The notes under the pieces: generated by a model | Databases searched by the model: none | Told to the model about the DNA's origin: nothing | Seen by the model: only the letters and a program-made list of their open reading frames with translations | Source of the DNA: Dongia_A sp035695765 | GTDB taxonomy: Bacteria > Pseudomonadota > Alphaproteobacteria > Dongiales > Dongiaceae | Assembly: GCA_035695765.1 (NCBI GenBank) | Contig: DASRRI010000007.1 | Span: 23,185-87,184, forward strand | Length of the DNA stretch: 64,000 nucleotides | Direction: 5' to 3' | Position numbers and translations under genes: made by a program | Part shown: piece by piece, positions 46,800 through 55,758 of the stretch | How the letters are laid out: the number at the start of each line of letters is the position of its first letter | How positions within the stretch are numbered: position 1 is the stretch's first letter

Positions 46800-48283
46800 C
46801 GCACCAACCTCACCGGCGCACCGCCCAGCTCGGCTGCGATCTGGCGCGCCACTTCGGCATCGTCGAACGGATAGGTCTTGTCGCCGACGATCTGATAGGT
46901 CTCGTGCCCCTTGCCGGCGATCACCAGCAAATCGCCGTCCTTCAATTCGCTCATGCCGACGCGGATCGCTTCGGCGCGGTCGCCGACCTCGATCGCGCCG
47001 GGCGCCTTCGCCAGGATCTCGGCGCGGATGGCCGCAGGCGCTTCGCTGCGCGGATTGTCGTCGGTCACGATCACCCGGTCGGCAAGGCGGGTCGCGATCT
47101 CGCCCATCATCGGGCGCTTGCCGCGGTCGCGGTCACCGCCGCAGCCGAATACCACGGCCAATTGCCGCGCCGCATGCGGTCGGAGAGTCGTCAGGACCGC
47201 TTCGAGCGCGCCGGGCTTGTGCGCATAATCGACATAGACCGCGCCGCCCGTCGGCGTATCCGCCACATGCTCGATGCGGCCCGGGACACCAACCATGCGG
47301 CCGATCAGGCCCGCGCACTTGTTGGCATCCGATCCGCTGCCGATCACGAGGCCGAGGGCGGCCAGCAGGTTCTCCGCCTGAAAACCTCCCGCGACCGGAA
47401 ACTCGGTCACGTGATGGGCGCCGAACAGGCTCAGCTCCAATAGCTGACCTTGCGGCGTCGGCCTCTGCTTCAGCAGGCTGATGTCGGAGTCGCTGTTGCC
47501 GAAAGTGATCAAGCTTTGCCGGCGCCTGCGCGCAACTTCGATGAGACGCGGCGCTTGCTCAAGCTTCATGTTCACGACCGCCGTGCCACCTTCCGGCAGC
47601 AGGTCGGAGAACAGGCGCAGCTTGGCGTCGAAATAGCGCGCCATGTCGACGTGATAGTCGAGATGATCCTGCGACAGGTTGGTGAACGCGGCGGCGGTCA
47701 CCTTGACGCCATCCAGCCGGTTCTGGTCGAGGCCGTGGCTCGATGCCTCCATCGCCAGGTGGCTGACGCCGCTGTCGGCCAGCTGCGCCAGCAGGCGGTG
47801 CAGCGCGATCGGATCGGGCGTCGTAAGAGAGCCCGGATCATTCAGCTTGCGCGAGATGATGCCGAGGGTGCCGAGGCTCGCCGCTTCGCGGCCTTCCAGC
47901 GACCAGAGTTGGCGCGCAAAGGCAACCGTCGAGGTCTTGCCTCCCGTGCCGGTAACAGCGGCGATGCAATGCGGCTGGCGTTCGAAGAAGCGCGCGGCGA
48001 TCAAAGCGAGGGCGCGGCGCGGCTCCTTGGCGGTCACCACGGCGACGCCTTGCGGCAGATCGGCGAAGCTGCTGCCTTCGGGCGCGAGGATCGCGGTGGC
48101 GCCGGCTTTCACCGCGGCGGGCACAAAGGCTCGGCCGTCGACCTTGCTGCCCGGCAGCGCGGCAAACAGCGCGCCCGCTTTCAGCCTGCGCGAATCGAGC
48201 GCCAGGTCCCGCACATCTATCGCCGCGTCGCCGGATTGCAGGCGCAGCTCGTCGATGCCGAGAATCAGGTCATTCAGCCTCAA
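46796..48283 (-). CDS. murE: UDP-MurNAc-dipeptide--meso-diaminopimelate ligase
   Basis: 495 aa Mur ligase. The DNPRSE motif in domain 3 predicts meso-diaminopimelate rather than lysine as substrate, as expected for a Gram-negative. The ATP P-loop reads VTGTGGKTST; the family normally has GTNGKT, so the usual Asn is Gly here. The codons (ACG GGA GGC AAG ACC) are clear, with no sign of a frameshift. Overlaps ftsI by 14 bp. Confidence 0.95.
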   Translation of the reverse strand: MRLNDLILGIDELRLQSGDAAIDVRDLALDSRRLKAGALFAALPGSKVDGRAFVPAAVKAGATAILAPEGSSFADLPQGVAVVTAKEPRRALALIAARFFERQPHCIAAVTGTGGKTSTVAFARQLWSLEGREAASLGTLGIISRKLNDPGSLTTPDPIALHRLLAQLADSGVSHLAMEASSHGLDQNRLDGVKVTAAAFTNLSQDHLDYHVDMARYFDAKLRLFSDLLPEGGTAVVNMKLEQAPRLIEVARRRRQSLITFGNSDSDISLLKQRPTPQGQLLELSLFGAHHVTEFPVAGGFQAENLLAALGLVIGSGSDANKCAGLIGRMVGVPGRIEHVADTPTGGAVYVDYAHKPGALEAVLTTLRPHAARQLAVVFGCGGDRDRGKRPMMGEIATRLADRVIVTDDNPRSEAPAAIRAEILAKAPGAIEVGDRAEAIRVGMSELKDGDLLVIAGKGHETYQIVGDKTYPFDDAEVARQIAAELGGAPVRLVR

Positions 48284-50141
48284 GCGGCGCCTCCGAAATG
48301 GCTGTCGGGTGCGCCGACACGTTCAGAGGGGTCGGCGCGGCAGCGGCGCCGAACGGAGTCGGGGCCGGTGCACTCGCTTGTTTGAGCGGGGATTGCGCCT
48401 TTTTTGAGGATGGCGAATCGTAGTCCGAGACCATGGCCACCAGTGGATTCTGCGCTTCCGGTGCATCGTCCGGAACCGGCTTCAGGCCATAGAGCGGGGC
48501 AATGCGTTCGACCACCGCGCCGATCACCGGCGCAGTCACCCAGCCGGCCGTGGCATAGCCGTACGAGTGGGCGTTGGGTTTCGGTTCATCGACCATGGCG
48601 ACGATCGCAAAGCGCGGATCATTCATCGGAAAGGCGGCGACGAAGGAGGCCAGGCGCGAATTGGTGGCATAGCCGTGGCCGAGCTGTTTGTCTGCAGTGC
48701 CGGTCTTGCCACCCACCAGATAGCCGGGCGCATTCGCCTTCTTGCCGGTGCCGACCTGTACCACCAAACGCATCAATTGGCGCAGTTGTTCCGAGGTCTG
48801 CTCGCTGACAACCCGCGTGCCTTCAGGCACTTCGCCCGGCTCGCGCTTCAGCAGTGTCGGCTCGCGCATGATGCCGTGATTGACGATGCCGCCGACGGCG
48901 GTCAGCAGCTGTATCGCGCTGACCGAGATGCCATGGCCATAGGCGATGGTCATGGTGTTGATGCGCTTCCAGTTCTTGGGCTGGGGATAGAGCGGATCGC
49001 CGATCTCCGGCAATTCGACCGGCGACCTGTCCATCAGGCCGAAGCGCTTCAGGTACGCCTGCTGCATCTCCGGGCCGAAGGTGTCGGCCATCTTCGCCGA
49101 GCCGATGTTGGAGGAATAGGTGAAGATCTCCGGGATCGACAGGAAGCGATACTTGCCGTGATAATCATCGATCCTATAGCCGCCGATCTTGATCGGCTTG
49201 CTGGCATCGAACCCGTCGGCCAGGGTCGCGGTCCCGCTATCCAGCGTGATGGCAGTGTTGAATATCTTGAAGGTCGAGCCCATTTCGTAGAGGCCAAGTG
49301 TCGCGCGGTCGAAGCGCGTATCGTCGGTGGCATCGCCCGGCCGCGCCGGATCGAAATCCGGCAGCGAGACCAGAGAGAGGATCTCGCCAGTCTTCAGATC
49401 CATGATGGCGCCGGCGCCGCCGATGCCGTTGAAATCGGCGATGGCGCGGCTCAGCTCCTCATGCAGGATGTGCTGCACTCGCACGTCGATCGAAAGCTGC
49501 AGCGGCCGGTCGCCGCCCTGCAGCAGATCATCGAATGACTTCTCGACACCGGCGATCCCGCGGCTGTCGACATCGGAAAAGCCGATCAGGTGCGCGGTGA
49601 GATTGCCCTGCGGATAGACCCGCTTGGTCTCCGCCTGGAAATAGATGCCGGGCAGCCCGAGCCGATTGACCGCCTGCTGCTGGCGCGGTGTCAGGTTGCG
49701 CTTCAGCCACACGAAGCCGCGCTGGCTGTCGAGCTTGGCGGCCGTGGACGCGATGTTGAGGTCGGGCAACACGGAATTCAGCTGCTTCGCGTATCCGTCC
49801 GGATCCTGCACCTGGGTCGGGTTGGCGTAGAGCGAGGCGGTGGTGAGGCTGGTCGCCAGCACCACCCCATTGCGATCGACGATGTCGGCGCGGTCGGTGG
49901 TCTTGGTCTTGACCGGCGCGGCGATGGTGGCATCGCTGTCGGGCAGCAAAGTGACGGCAACCAGGCGCACAGCAATCACCAGGAACACGACTGCGAACAG
50001 GCTGGCGCCCAGCAGCACGCGGCTGTGGCTCACTTCAAGCGCGCGTTTGCGCGGCCCATCCGGCTCCATCTCCAGGGCCATGGGATTGATGATGGGTTGC
50101 GGGCGCTGCGCGATCAGATCGGAAGCCGGACGTTGGATCAT
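48270..50141 (-). CDS. ftsI: Septal transpeptidase FtsI (PBP3)
   Basis: 623 aa class B penicillin-binding protein: short cytoplasmic N-terminus, one transmembrane helix (about 42-66), pedestal domain, and a transpeptidase domain with Ser289-x-x-Lys292 (STFK), SSN (343-345) and KTG (479-481). A Pro/Ala/Ser-rich tail of about 55 residues follows the fold. Cross-links septal peptidoglycan and partners FtsW. ATGA overlap with ftsL sets the start. Confidence 0.96.
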   Translation of the reverse strand: MIQRPASDLIAQRPQPIINPMALEMEPDGPRKRALEVSHSRVLLGASLFAVVFLVIAVRLVAVTLLPDSDATIAAPVKTKTTDRADIVDRNGVVLATSLTTASLYANPTQVQDPDGYAKQLNSVLPDLNIASTAAKLDSQRGFVWLKRNLTPRQQQAVNRLGLPGIYFQAETKRVYPQGNLTAHLIGFSDVDSRGIAGVEKSFDDLLQGGDRPLQLSIDVRVQHILHEELSRAIADFNGIGGAGAIMDLKTGEILSLVSLPDFDPARPGDATDDTRFDRATLGLYEMGSTFKIFNTAITLDSGTATLADGFDASKPIKIGGYRIDDYHGKYRFLSIPEIFTYSSNIGSAKMADTFGPEMQQAYLKRFGLMDRSPVELPEIGDPLYPQPKNWKRINTMTIAYGHGISVSAIQLLTAVGGIVNHGIMREPTLLKREPGEVPEGTRVVSEQTSEQLRQLMRLVVQVGTGKKANAPGYLVGGKTGTADKQLGHGYATNSRLASFVAAFPMNDPRFAIVAMVDEPKPNAHSYGYATAGWVTAPVIGAVVERIAPLYGLKPVPDDAPEAQNPLVAMVSDYDSPSSKKAQSPLKQASAPAPTPFGAAAAPTPLNVSAHPTAISEAPLEAE

Positions 50142-50692
50142 TCCGCACCTCCCTGACCTTGGGCCTTCTGCATGTCGGACAGGATGGCGTCGATCATGGC
50201 GTCGCCTTCGGCCTGCTCGTCCTTGGGCTTGAGCGGTTTCGGCTCCTGCTTGGCCTGCGGCTTTGGCGTTTCTGGTAGCTGCTCCTCCGCCGGCGTGTTG
50301 GCCTTCACCTGGACGACAGGCCCCGCGGGTTCGGCTGGCTTCGGCGCTTGCGGCGCGCTGGAAACCAGAGGCGGCTGCGGCTCCGCGGGCTGTTCCTGCG
50401 TCGCCGGCGCGTCTTCGATGCGCGGTGGCAGGCTGGCGAAATCGCCGATCTGGCCGGGCGTCGTCGGAACCAGCTCGGTGTGACGGCGCGCGAGATCGGC
50501 GAGGCGCAGGGGATCGTTGAGATAGCTCCACTCGGCGTCGAGTACGTGGATCGCGCTGTAGTTCGCCTCGATCTGGCGGCGCACCTCGCGCAGCTCGCGC
50601 TCCTTGGTCTGCACGTTGTATTTGACCTGGAACAGGCCGACGCCAAGCAGAGCCAGCACGACCACCCAGACGATGGCGCTGATCCGGATCAT
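50138..50692 (-). CDS. ftsL: Cell division protein FtsL with long Pro-rich tail
   Basis: 184 aa. One N-terminal transmembrane helix (about 6-24) and a periplasmic leucine-zipper-like coiled coil (about 28-75), with the EWSYLNDPLRLADLARRH motif typical of FtsL. Residues from about 95 onward form a Pro/Glu/Ala/Lys-rich low-complexity extension, making the protein notably longer than the usual 100-120 residues. Forms the FtsQLB complex. Overlaps rsmH by 4 bp. Confidence 0.92.
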   Translation of the reverse strand: MIRISAIVWVVVLALLGVGLFQVKYNVQTKERELREVRRQIEANYSAIHVLDAEWSYLNDPLRLADLARRHTELVPTTPGQIGDFASLPPRIEDAPATQEQPAEPQPPLVSSAPQAPKPAEPAGPVVQVKANTPAEEQLPETPKPQAKQEPKPLKPKDEQAEGDAMIDAILSDMQKAQGQGGAE

Positions 50693-51654
50693 GCCGCCGC
50701 CTCCAGGGGCGCATCGGTGCGCTCCGCCACGCGCAGCCGCGCGGAGCGCGCGCGCGGGTTGGACCTGACCTCATCCGCGCCGGGCTCGATGCCGCCGGGC
50801 GCGATCAGGTGCAGGGTCGGTTTGGCTTCGGCCGCTTGCATCGGCAGATGGCGCGATGCCTTGGGATTGCGCCCCGCGTGCTCGCGCAGGAACTGCTTTA
50901 CGCGGCGGTCTTCCAGCGAATGAAACGACACGACGGCCATCCGCCCCCCGGTCGCGAGCAGGCGCTCCGCTGCGGCGAGGCCGCGATCGATCTCCGCCAA
51001 CTCGTCATTCACCGCGATGCGCAAAGCCTGGAAGGTGCGGGTGGCCGGGTCGATGCGGTCATGGGCCGGACCAATCGCGCGGCGCACGATCTCCGCCAGA
51101 TGCTGGGTGGTGTCGATGGGTGCGAGGGCGCGGGCGGCGACGATCGCCTTGGCGATGCGGCGCGCCTTCTTCTCTTCGCCGAAGGTGAAGATGAGGTCGG
51201 CCAGTGGCCGTTCCGCCAGCTCGTTCACCAGGTCTGCGGCACTCCTGCCCGCGCGCTCCATGCGCATGTCGAGCGGGCCTTCGAAGCGGAACGAAAAGCC
51301 GCGCTCCGCCTGGTCGAACTGCATGGAGGAAACGCCGAGATCGAGCGCGACCCCCTGCACCGCCGCAATGCCGCGCGCGCCCAGCAAGTCGAACATGTCG
51401 CCAAAGCGCCCCTGCAGGACATGCAACCGCCCCGCATATCGGTCGAGCAGGGGTGCCGCGCCTTTCACAGCATCGGGATCGCGATCGATCGCGAAGACCG
51501 TGCAGCGCGCGGCTTCCAGCAGCGCGCGGCTGTAGCCACCTGCGCCGAACGTGCCGTCGACATAGATCGCGCCGTCGCGGGGGGAAAGCGCCTCGATCAC
51601 TTCGGTAAGCAGGACCGGGCGATGCGGCGTCTTGTCCATCGCCGCCTTGCTCAT
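50689..51654 (-). CDS. rsmH: 16S rRNA (cytosine-1402-N4)-methyltransferase
   Basis: 321 aa (also MraW). S-adenosylmethionine-binding DGTFGAGGYSRALLE, the insert with LDLGVSSMQFD and the RFDR-like region GFSFRFEGPLDMRM, and C-terminal FHSLEDRRVKQFLRE are diagnostic. Methylates N4 of C1402 in 16S rRNA. Start ATG 51654 overlaps the mraZ stop (ATGA); the longer frame from 51822 is an mraZ shadow. Confidence 0.96.
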   Translation of the reverse strand: MSKAAMDKTPHRPVLLTEVIEALSPRDGAIYVDGTFGAGGYSRALLEAARCTVFAIDRDPDAVKGAAPLLDRYAGRLHVLQGRFGDMFDLLGARGIAAVQGVALDLGVSSMQFDQAERGFSFRFEGPLDMRMERAGRSAADLVNELAERPLADLIFTFGEEKKARRIAKAIVAARALAPIDTTQHLAEIVRRAIGPAHDRIDPATRTFQALRIAVNDELAEIDRGLAAAERLLATGGRMAVVSFHSLEDRRVKQFLREHAGRNPKASRHLPMQAAEAKPTLHLIAPGGIEPGADEVRSNPRARSARLRVAERTDAPLEAAA

Positions 51655-52121
51655 CGATTGCTCCCCTGATCGGGGCCTTGCTGGCGCAAGGTGCGCTGCT
51701 TGTCGGCGGCGCGCTGGCGCGCTTCCGCTTTGTAGGCCTCGAGCGCTTGTGGTTCCCAGATCTCGAAATAGCGCCCGCGTCCGGCAAAGGCCGCGGTCTC
51801 GGTCAATCGCGCATGAGCGCACAGGGCTTCCGGCAGCATGATGCGACCCTCGCCATCGAAGGGGAGTTGCTTCGCATCGGGAAACAACGCAGCGGTCAGA
51901 TCGTCATGCTCGGGCGAAAAGAGATCGACGCGCGTCGTGCTTTCGATCAGCGACTGCATCCAATCCATGCCGGCGCATTGCAGCGCGTGCAGCTGGAAGG
52001 ACGGGAAGGCGACGATGCCCTGGAACGGTTGCTCGGCGAGGGCAGCGCGAAAGGTCGCCGGCACGGACACGCGGCCCTTCCGGTCGATCTTGTTCACGAA
52101 TGTATCGATGAACACTGCCAT
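51651..52121 (-). CDS. mraZ: Transcriptional regulator MraZ
   Basis: 156 aa AbrB-like DNA-binding protein with two MraZ repeats (VNKIDRKGRVSVPATFRAAL and KQLPFDGEGRIMLPEALCAHA). It represses or tunes transcription of the division cluster from its own promoter. Start ATG 52121 chosen because the family begins here; the frame to 52217 has no family match. The C-terminus is extended and basic/Gln-rich. A phased TGGG array lies about 150 bp upstream. Confidence 0.95.
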   Translation of the reverse strand: MAVFIDTFVNKIDRKGRVSVPATFRAALAEQPFQGIVAFPSFQLHALQCAGMDWMQSLIESTTRVDLFSPEHDDLTAALFPDAKQLPFDGEGRIMLPEALCAHARLTETAAFAGRGRYFEIWEPQALEAYKAEARQRAADKQRTLRQQGPDQGSNR

Positions 52122-52248
52122 GACGTCTCGAGCTAGCCCCTCGACCCTTTTTGGGTGCCTCGCGGCGACCGCAATTGGTCCTTCCACCCGACGCGTCGGT
52201 CGGCCCATTTCCGCCATGGGCGCACCCCAAATCGCGCCCGGTCAGACA

Positions 52249-52303
52249 TGGGAGTAAGTCTGTGGATAGTGGGATATCATGGGATATCATGGGCGTCAAT
52301 GGG
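52249..52303. promoter_or_regulatory. Putative MraZ operator: phased TGGG repeats
   Basis: On the plus strand, TGGG begins at 52270, 52280, 52290 and 52300, exactly one helical turn apart, with the 6-nt spacers ATATCA, ATATCA and CGTCAA; an additional TGGG lies at 52249. MraZ is known to bind TGGGN repeats separated by 5 nt near its own promoter. The array is about 150 bp upstream of mraZ. The rest of 52122-52553 holds no gene. Confidence 0.8.
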
Positions 52304-52378
52304 ATTAGGGCGTAACTCTCTGGAAAATCTTGGATTTTTGACATTTCGTGAAGATCGCCGGCAAGCGAGAAGGCAATG

Positions 52379-52392
52379 TTAACAATTGTTTA
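52379..52392. other. AT-rich palindrome between mraZ operator and rnpB
   Basis: AACAATTGTT (52381-52390) is a perfect 10-bp palindrome inside TTAACAATTGTTTA, in GC-rich surroundings. It could be a regulator site or part of a promoter. No known operator is matched with confidence. Confidence 0.35.
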
Positions 52393-52553
52393 TGCGCAGG
52401 CGTTCACGCAGCGGCTGAACCCGTCCGGCCAGCAAGCGGGATTTGAGGCAAAGTTTGCCCCGTGAACAGGTCGGGAACAGGCAGAAAGTCGGCGCTTCGG
52501 GAGCCGGCTTGGTTGTCAGCCTGTAAGGCAAATCGGATCAATAAGTTAATTCG

Positions 52554-52953
<400 letters not shown>

Positions 52954-52985
52954 CAGCGACTAGCTAGGGTCGGCGAGCGCCCTTG

Positions 52986-53705
52986 TCAATTGGGCGCAGG
53001 CGCGACCACTCCGGCCAGGATGGTTTTCATCTCCGGATCTGGCCTGGGCAGCAGGATGGCAGGCCGAAAGTGCCGGCAAAAGGCGACGCAGGCGGCGCGG
53101 CGCGCAACCTGCGGATCGAGGTTGGCCTTGGCCGGGCCGGTCAGGTCATAGCCGAACTTGGCCAGAGCCTCGAAAAACTGCTCGTCACTCCAATCGACCA
53201 GCCTGGGCGTCGGCCAGATCGCGACGCCCTCGACAAACAGGCGGTACCAATCGAACAACTCGCCGGGATCCTGCTTGCGCAGCGGGGCGACATCGGAATG
53301 GCCAAGCACACGCTCGCCCGGGATGTCGTGCCGCGTCTTGATATCCTTGGCGAGCTCGACCAGAGCATCCATCTGCTTCAGCTGGAACGGCCGATAGCCG
53401 AACTCGTGGCCGGGATTGACGATCTCGATCCCGATGGAACGGGCGTTGATGTCGCGCTCGCCCTGCCAGCCGCTGATGCCTGCATGCCAGGCGCGCTTCT
53501 CCTCCGGCACCATGCGATAGATCTTGCCCTCCTCGTCGACCACATAGTGCGCGCTCACCTTGGCCTGGGGGTCGCGCAGCCGGCGCAGCGCCTGGCCCGC
53601 ATCCGGCATGCCGGTATAATGCAGCACCAGGATATCGACCTTCTGCCCGGCGGGCCGGTCGTCGCAATTGGGGGATGGCAGCTCTTCGATCGCAAGGTCC
53701 GTCAT
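52986..53705 (-). CDS. N-acetylmuramoyl-L-alanine amidase (Amidase_2 family)
   Basis: 239 aa zinc amidase of the AmpD/T7-lysozyme fold. Zinc ligands lie in ILVLHYTGM and in GHSDVAPLRKQDPGELFDW, and SIGIEIVNPGHEFGYRPF matches the family core. No signal peptide is seen, so a cytosolic, AmpD-like role in cleaving anhydro-muropeptides is likely. Last gene of a three-gene operon with a DMT permease and an enolase-superfamily enzyme. Confidence 0.88.
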   Translation of the reverse strand: MTDLAIEELPSPNCDDRPAGQKVDILVLHYTGMPDAGQALRRLRDPQAKVSAHYVVDEEGKIYRMVPEEKRAWHAGISGWQGERDINARSIGIEIVNPGHEFGYRPFQLKQMDALVELAKDIKTRHDIPGERVLGHSDVAPLRKQDPGELFDWYRLFVEGVAIWPTPRLVDWSDEQFFEALAKFGYDLTGPAKANLDPQVARRAACVAFCRHFRPAILLPRPDPEMKTILAGVVAPAPN

Positions 53706-53716
53706 GATCTCTCTTA

Positions 53717-54601
53717 TTAGATTCCGGTCTTGGTGCCAGGCGCGACGACAGCCGGCCTGCGTATCACAATAATGCCGACGCCCGCGACCGTCGCCAAGCC
53801 GCCCACGAGCATTTGCCAGGTCACAACTTCATCGCGCATCAAGGCTCCGGCGGCCACGCCGATCATTGGCAGCAAAAGCGTGAAAGGCATGACCTGGTTC
53901 ACCGGATAGCGGCGCATCATGTTGTACCAGATCCAGTAGGTGAAGATGGCGATCACCACGCTCTGGAACAGCAGGGCCGCCCAGCCGTCCCAGGTAGCAT
54001 GCGGTATATTCACCCATTGCGGCCCCTCGATCAGCCAGGAAGCGATGAGAAGTTGCGGCGCCGCCAGAATCGCGATCCAGCCGTTGAGCTGCACCGCGTC
54101 GACCGAATCGCCCAGCGCCTTTACCTGGATATTCCCGGCCGCCCAGACCAGCGCCGCCGCAATCACCGACATCAGCGGCCAGGGATCTTCCGAAAAGCGC
54201 GGCTCGCCGGCGATCAGCAGCACGCCGGCGAAGGCGATGGTCATGCCGACAATGCGCCGCCAGCCCAGCCGCTCGCCGAAAAAGAACGCCGCCATGATGG
54301 CAGCGAACGGCGTCTGAAGCTGCACGGCGATGGAACTGGTGGCGGCATCCAGATGGGCCATGCCGAGAAAGATCAGCGTGAAATGCATGACGCCCATGGT
54401 GGCGGAAAGCGGCAGCAGCCGCTTCAGCATATGAAGCTTGGGCAATCCGACCACGAACACCAGCAGCACGGCGACCAGCGAGAAGCGCAGCGCCACGAAA
54501 AAGATCGGAGAGAATGAATCGAGGCCGAACTTGGCGATCGCGAAATTGACGCCCCACAGGAGCTGCACCAGCAGCATGAGGTCGAGATGTTGCGGCAACA
54601 T
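53717..54601 (-). CDS. EamA-family (DMT) transporter
   Basis: 294 aa, ten predicted transmembrane helices in two EamA repeats (about 5-135 and 145-280), as in RhaT/YdcZ-like metabolite exporters. Substrate unknown; amino acids and their derivatives are common for the family. Its start lies 3 bp after the stop of the upstream enolase-superfamily gene, so the two are translationally linked. Confidence 0.88.
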   Translation of the reverse strand: MLPQHLDLMLLVQLLWGVNFAIAKFGLDSFSPIFFVALRFSLVAVLLVFVVGLPKLHMLKRLLPLSATMGVMHFTLIFLGMAHLDAATSSIAVQLQTPFAAIMAAFFFGERLGWRRIVGMTIAFAGVLLIAGEPRFSEDPWPLMSVIAAALVWAAGNIQVKALGDSVDAVQLNGWIAILAAPQLLIASWLIEGPQWVNIPHATWDGWAALLFQSVVIAIFTYWIWYNMMRRYPVNQVMPFTLLLPMIGVAAGALMRDEVVTWQMLVGGLATVAGVGIIVIRRPAVVAPGTKTGI

Positions 54602-54604
54602 GCG

Positions 54605-55711
54605 CTAAGCTCGGCAATCGATGAAGGGTTCGCCGAGGGCGCCAGGATCGACTGTGATGCCAAGACCTGGGCCGGTGGGCGCGAACAGCTTGCCGTCGCG
54701 GCACGGCGCGAGGCCGGTGCCATGGCCGACGGTCACCCAGTTGTGGAAATCGACCGTGTGCAGGCGTAGTTCGGCGGGCGTGGAGAGTGAAAGATGGGCC
54801 ATGGCGGCAGTGTCTATCTCGGCCCCACCGGTATCTTCCACCGTCACCGGCAGCTTGAGGTCGACGCACATGTCGCGCATCCGCGCGGCCTTGCCGAGGC
54901 CGCCGACCCGCGCGATCTTGATCGTGACGCCGTCCGCCACGCCGTCGGCGTGAGCGTGGATGAGCGCCGCCAGCGAATCGATGCTCTCATCCAGCACCAT
55001 CGGCTGCGCGCAATGGGCACGGATGGCACGGCAATCCTCGTACGCCATGCAGGGCTGTTCCATGGTGAAGGAGATGTCGCGGACTGCATGCAGGAACACC
55101 CGCGCCTGCGCCCGCGTCCAGCCGCCATTGGCATCGGCGAACAGGACGAGATCGGCGCCGACAGCCTCACGCACTGCCGCCAGGCGCTCGACATCGATGC
55201 GCGGATCGCCGCCGACCTTCACCTGCAGGCGGCGATAGCCTTCGGCGAGATATTCCTTCGCACGCACCGCCATCTTGTCCGGCGCATCTTGCGAGATCGA
55301 GCGATAAAGATCGACGCCGTCGCCGAACCGCCCGCCCAGGAACTCGGCCAGCGGTTGATCCGCCGCGCGAGCGCGCAGGTCCCACAGGGCCATGTCGATC
55401 GCCGCCTTCACGTAGGGCTGGCCCATCATCTCAGCTTCCAGCTTGGCCTCGAGTACGCGCCATGGCAGGGGATCCTGCCCGACGAGCCTTGGCGCCAGCT
55501 CCGCCACGCCCGCCCGCGCGCCAGCGGCAAAGGCCGGCGAATAGAACGAGCCGAGCGGCGACATCTCGCCCCAGCCGGTCACGCCCTCGTCCGTTTCGAT
55601 GCGCACGATGGTGGATTCGAACCCGAGCGCCACCCGGTCGCCTGAGCAGACATAAGGCCCGTCACGAAACGGCTGGTCCTGCCGCCAAGCGGTGGCGCGG
55701 GTGATTTTCAT
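54605..55711 (-). CDS. Mandelate racemase/muconate lactonizing-type enolase-superfamily enzyme
   Basis: 368 aa. The barrel shows LQVKVGG (KxK-type acid/base region), DANGGW, MEQPC, LDESI (metal-binding Asp/Glu ends) and TIKIARVGG (second lysine), then EDTGGAEI. The EDxGG segment resembles the cis-3-hydroxyproline dehydratase and hydroxyproline-betaine epimerase group more than L-Ala-D/L-Glu epimerase. Exact reaction uncertain. Start ATG 55711 with CGAGG upstream. First gene of the amidase operon. Confidence 0.82.
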   Translation of the reverse strand: MKITRATAWRQDQPFRDGPYVCSGDRVALGFESTIVRIETDEGVTGWGEMSPLGSFYSPAFAAGARAGVAELAPRLVGQDPLPWRVLEAKLEAEMMGQPYVKAAIDMALWDLRARAADQPLAEFLGGRFGDGVDLYRSISQDAPDKMAVRAKEYLAEGYRRLQVKVGGDPRIDVERLAAVREAVGADLVLFADANGGWTRAQARVFLHAVRDISFTMEQPCMAYEDCRAIRAHCAQPMVLDESIDSLAALIHAHADGVADGVTIKIARVGGLGKAARMRDMCVDLKLPVTVEDTGGAEIDTAAMAHLSLSTPAELRLHTVDFHNWVTVGHGTGLAPCRDGKLFAPTGPGLGITVDPGALGEPFIDCRA

Positions 55712-55758
55712 GGATTGCCTCGAGAATAAGCCTGCCATCCCAAACTACTATTCTCCGC

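Noticed and set aside
55605..55640. tRNA-like TTCGAACCC segment
   Set aside because: It lies inside the enolase-superfamily coding region; no acceptor stem or anticodon arm can be drawn around it.
54605..55711. L-Ala-D/L-Glu epimerase call for the enolase-superfamily gene
   Set aside because: The adjacent amidase made it tempting, but the EDTGG segment and ARVGG lysine region look more like the hydroxyproline-related group; kept as a broad family call.
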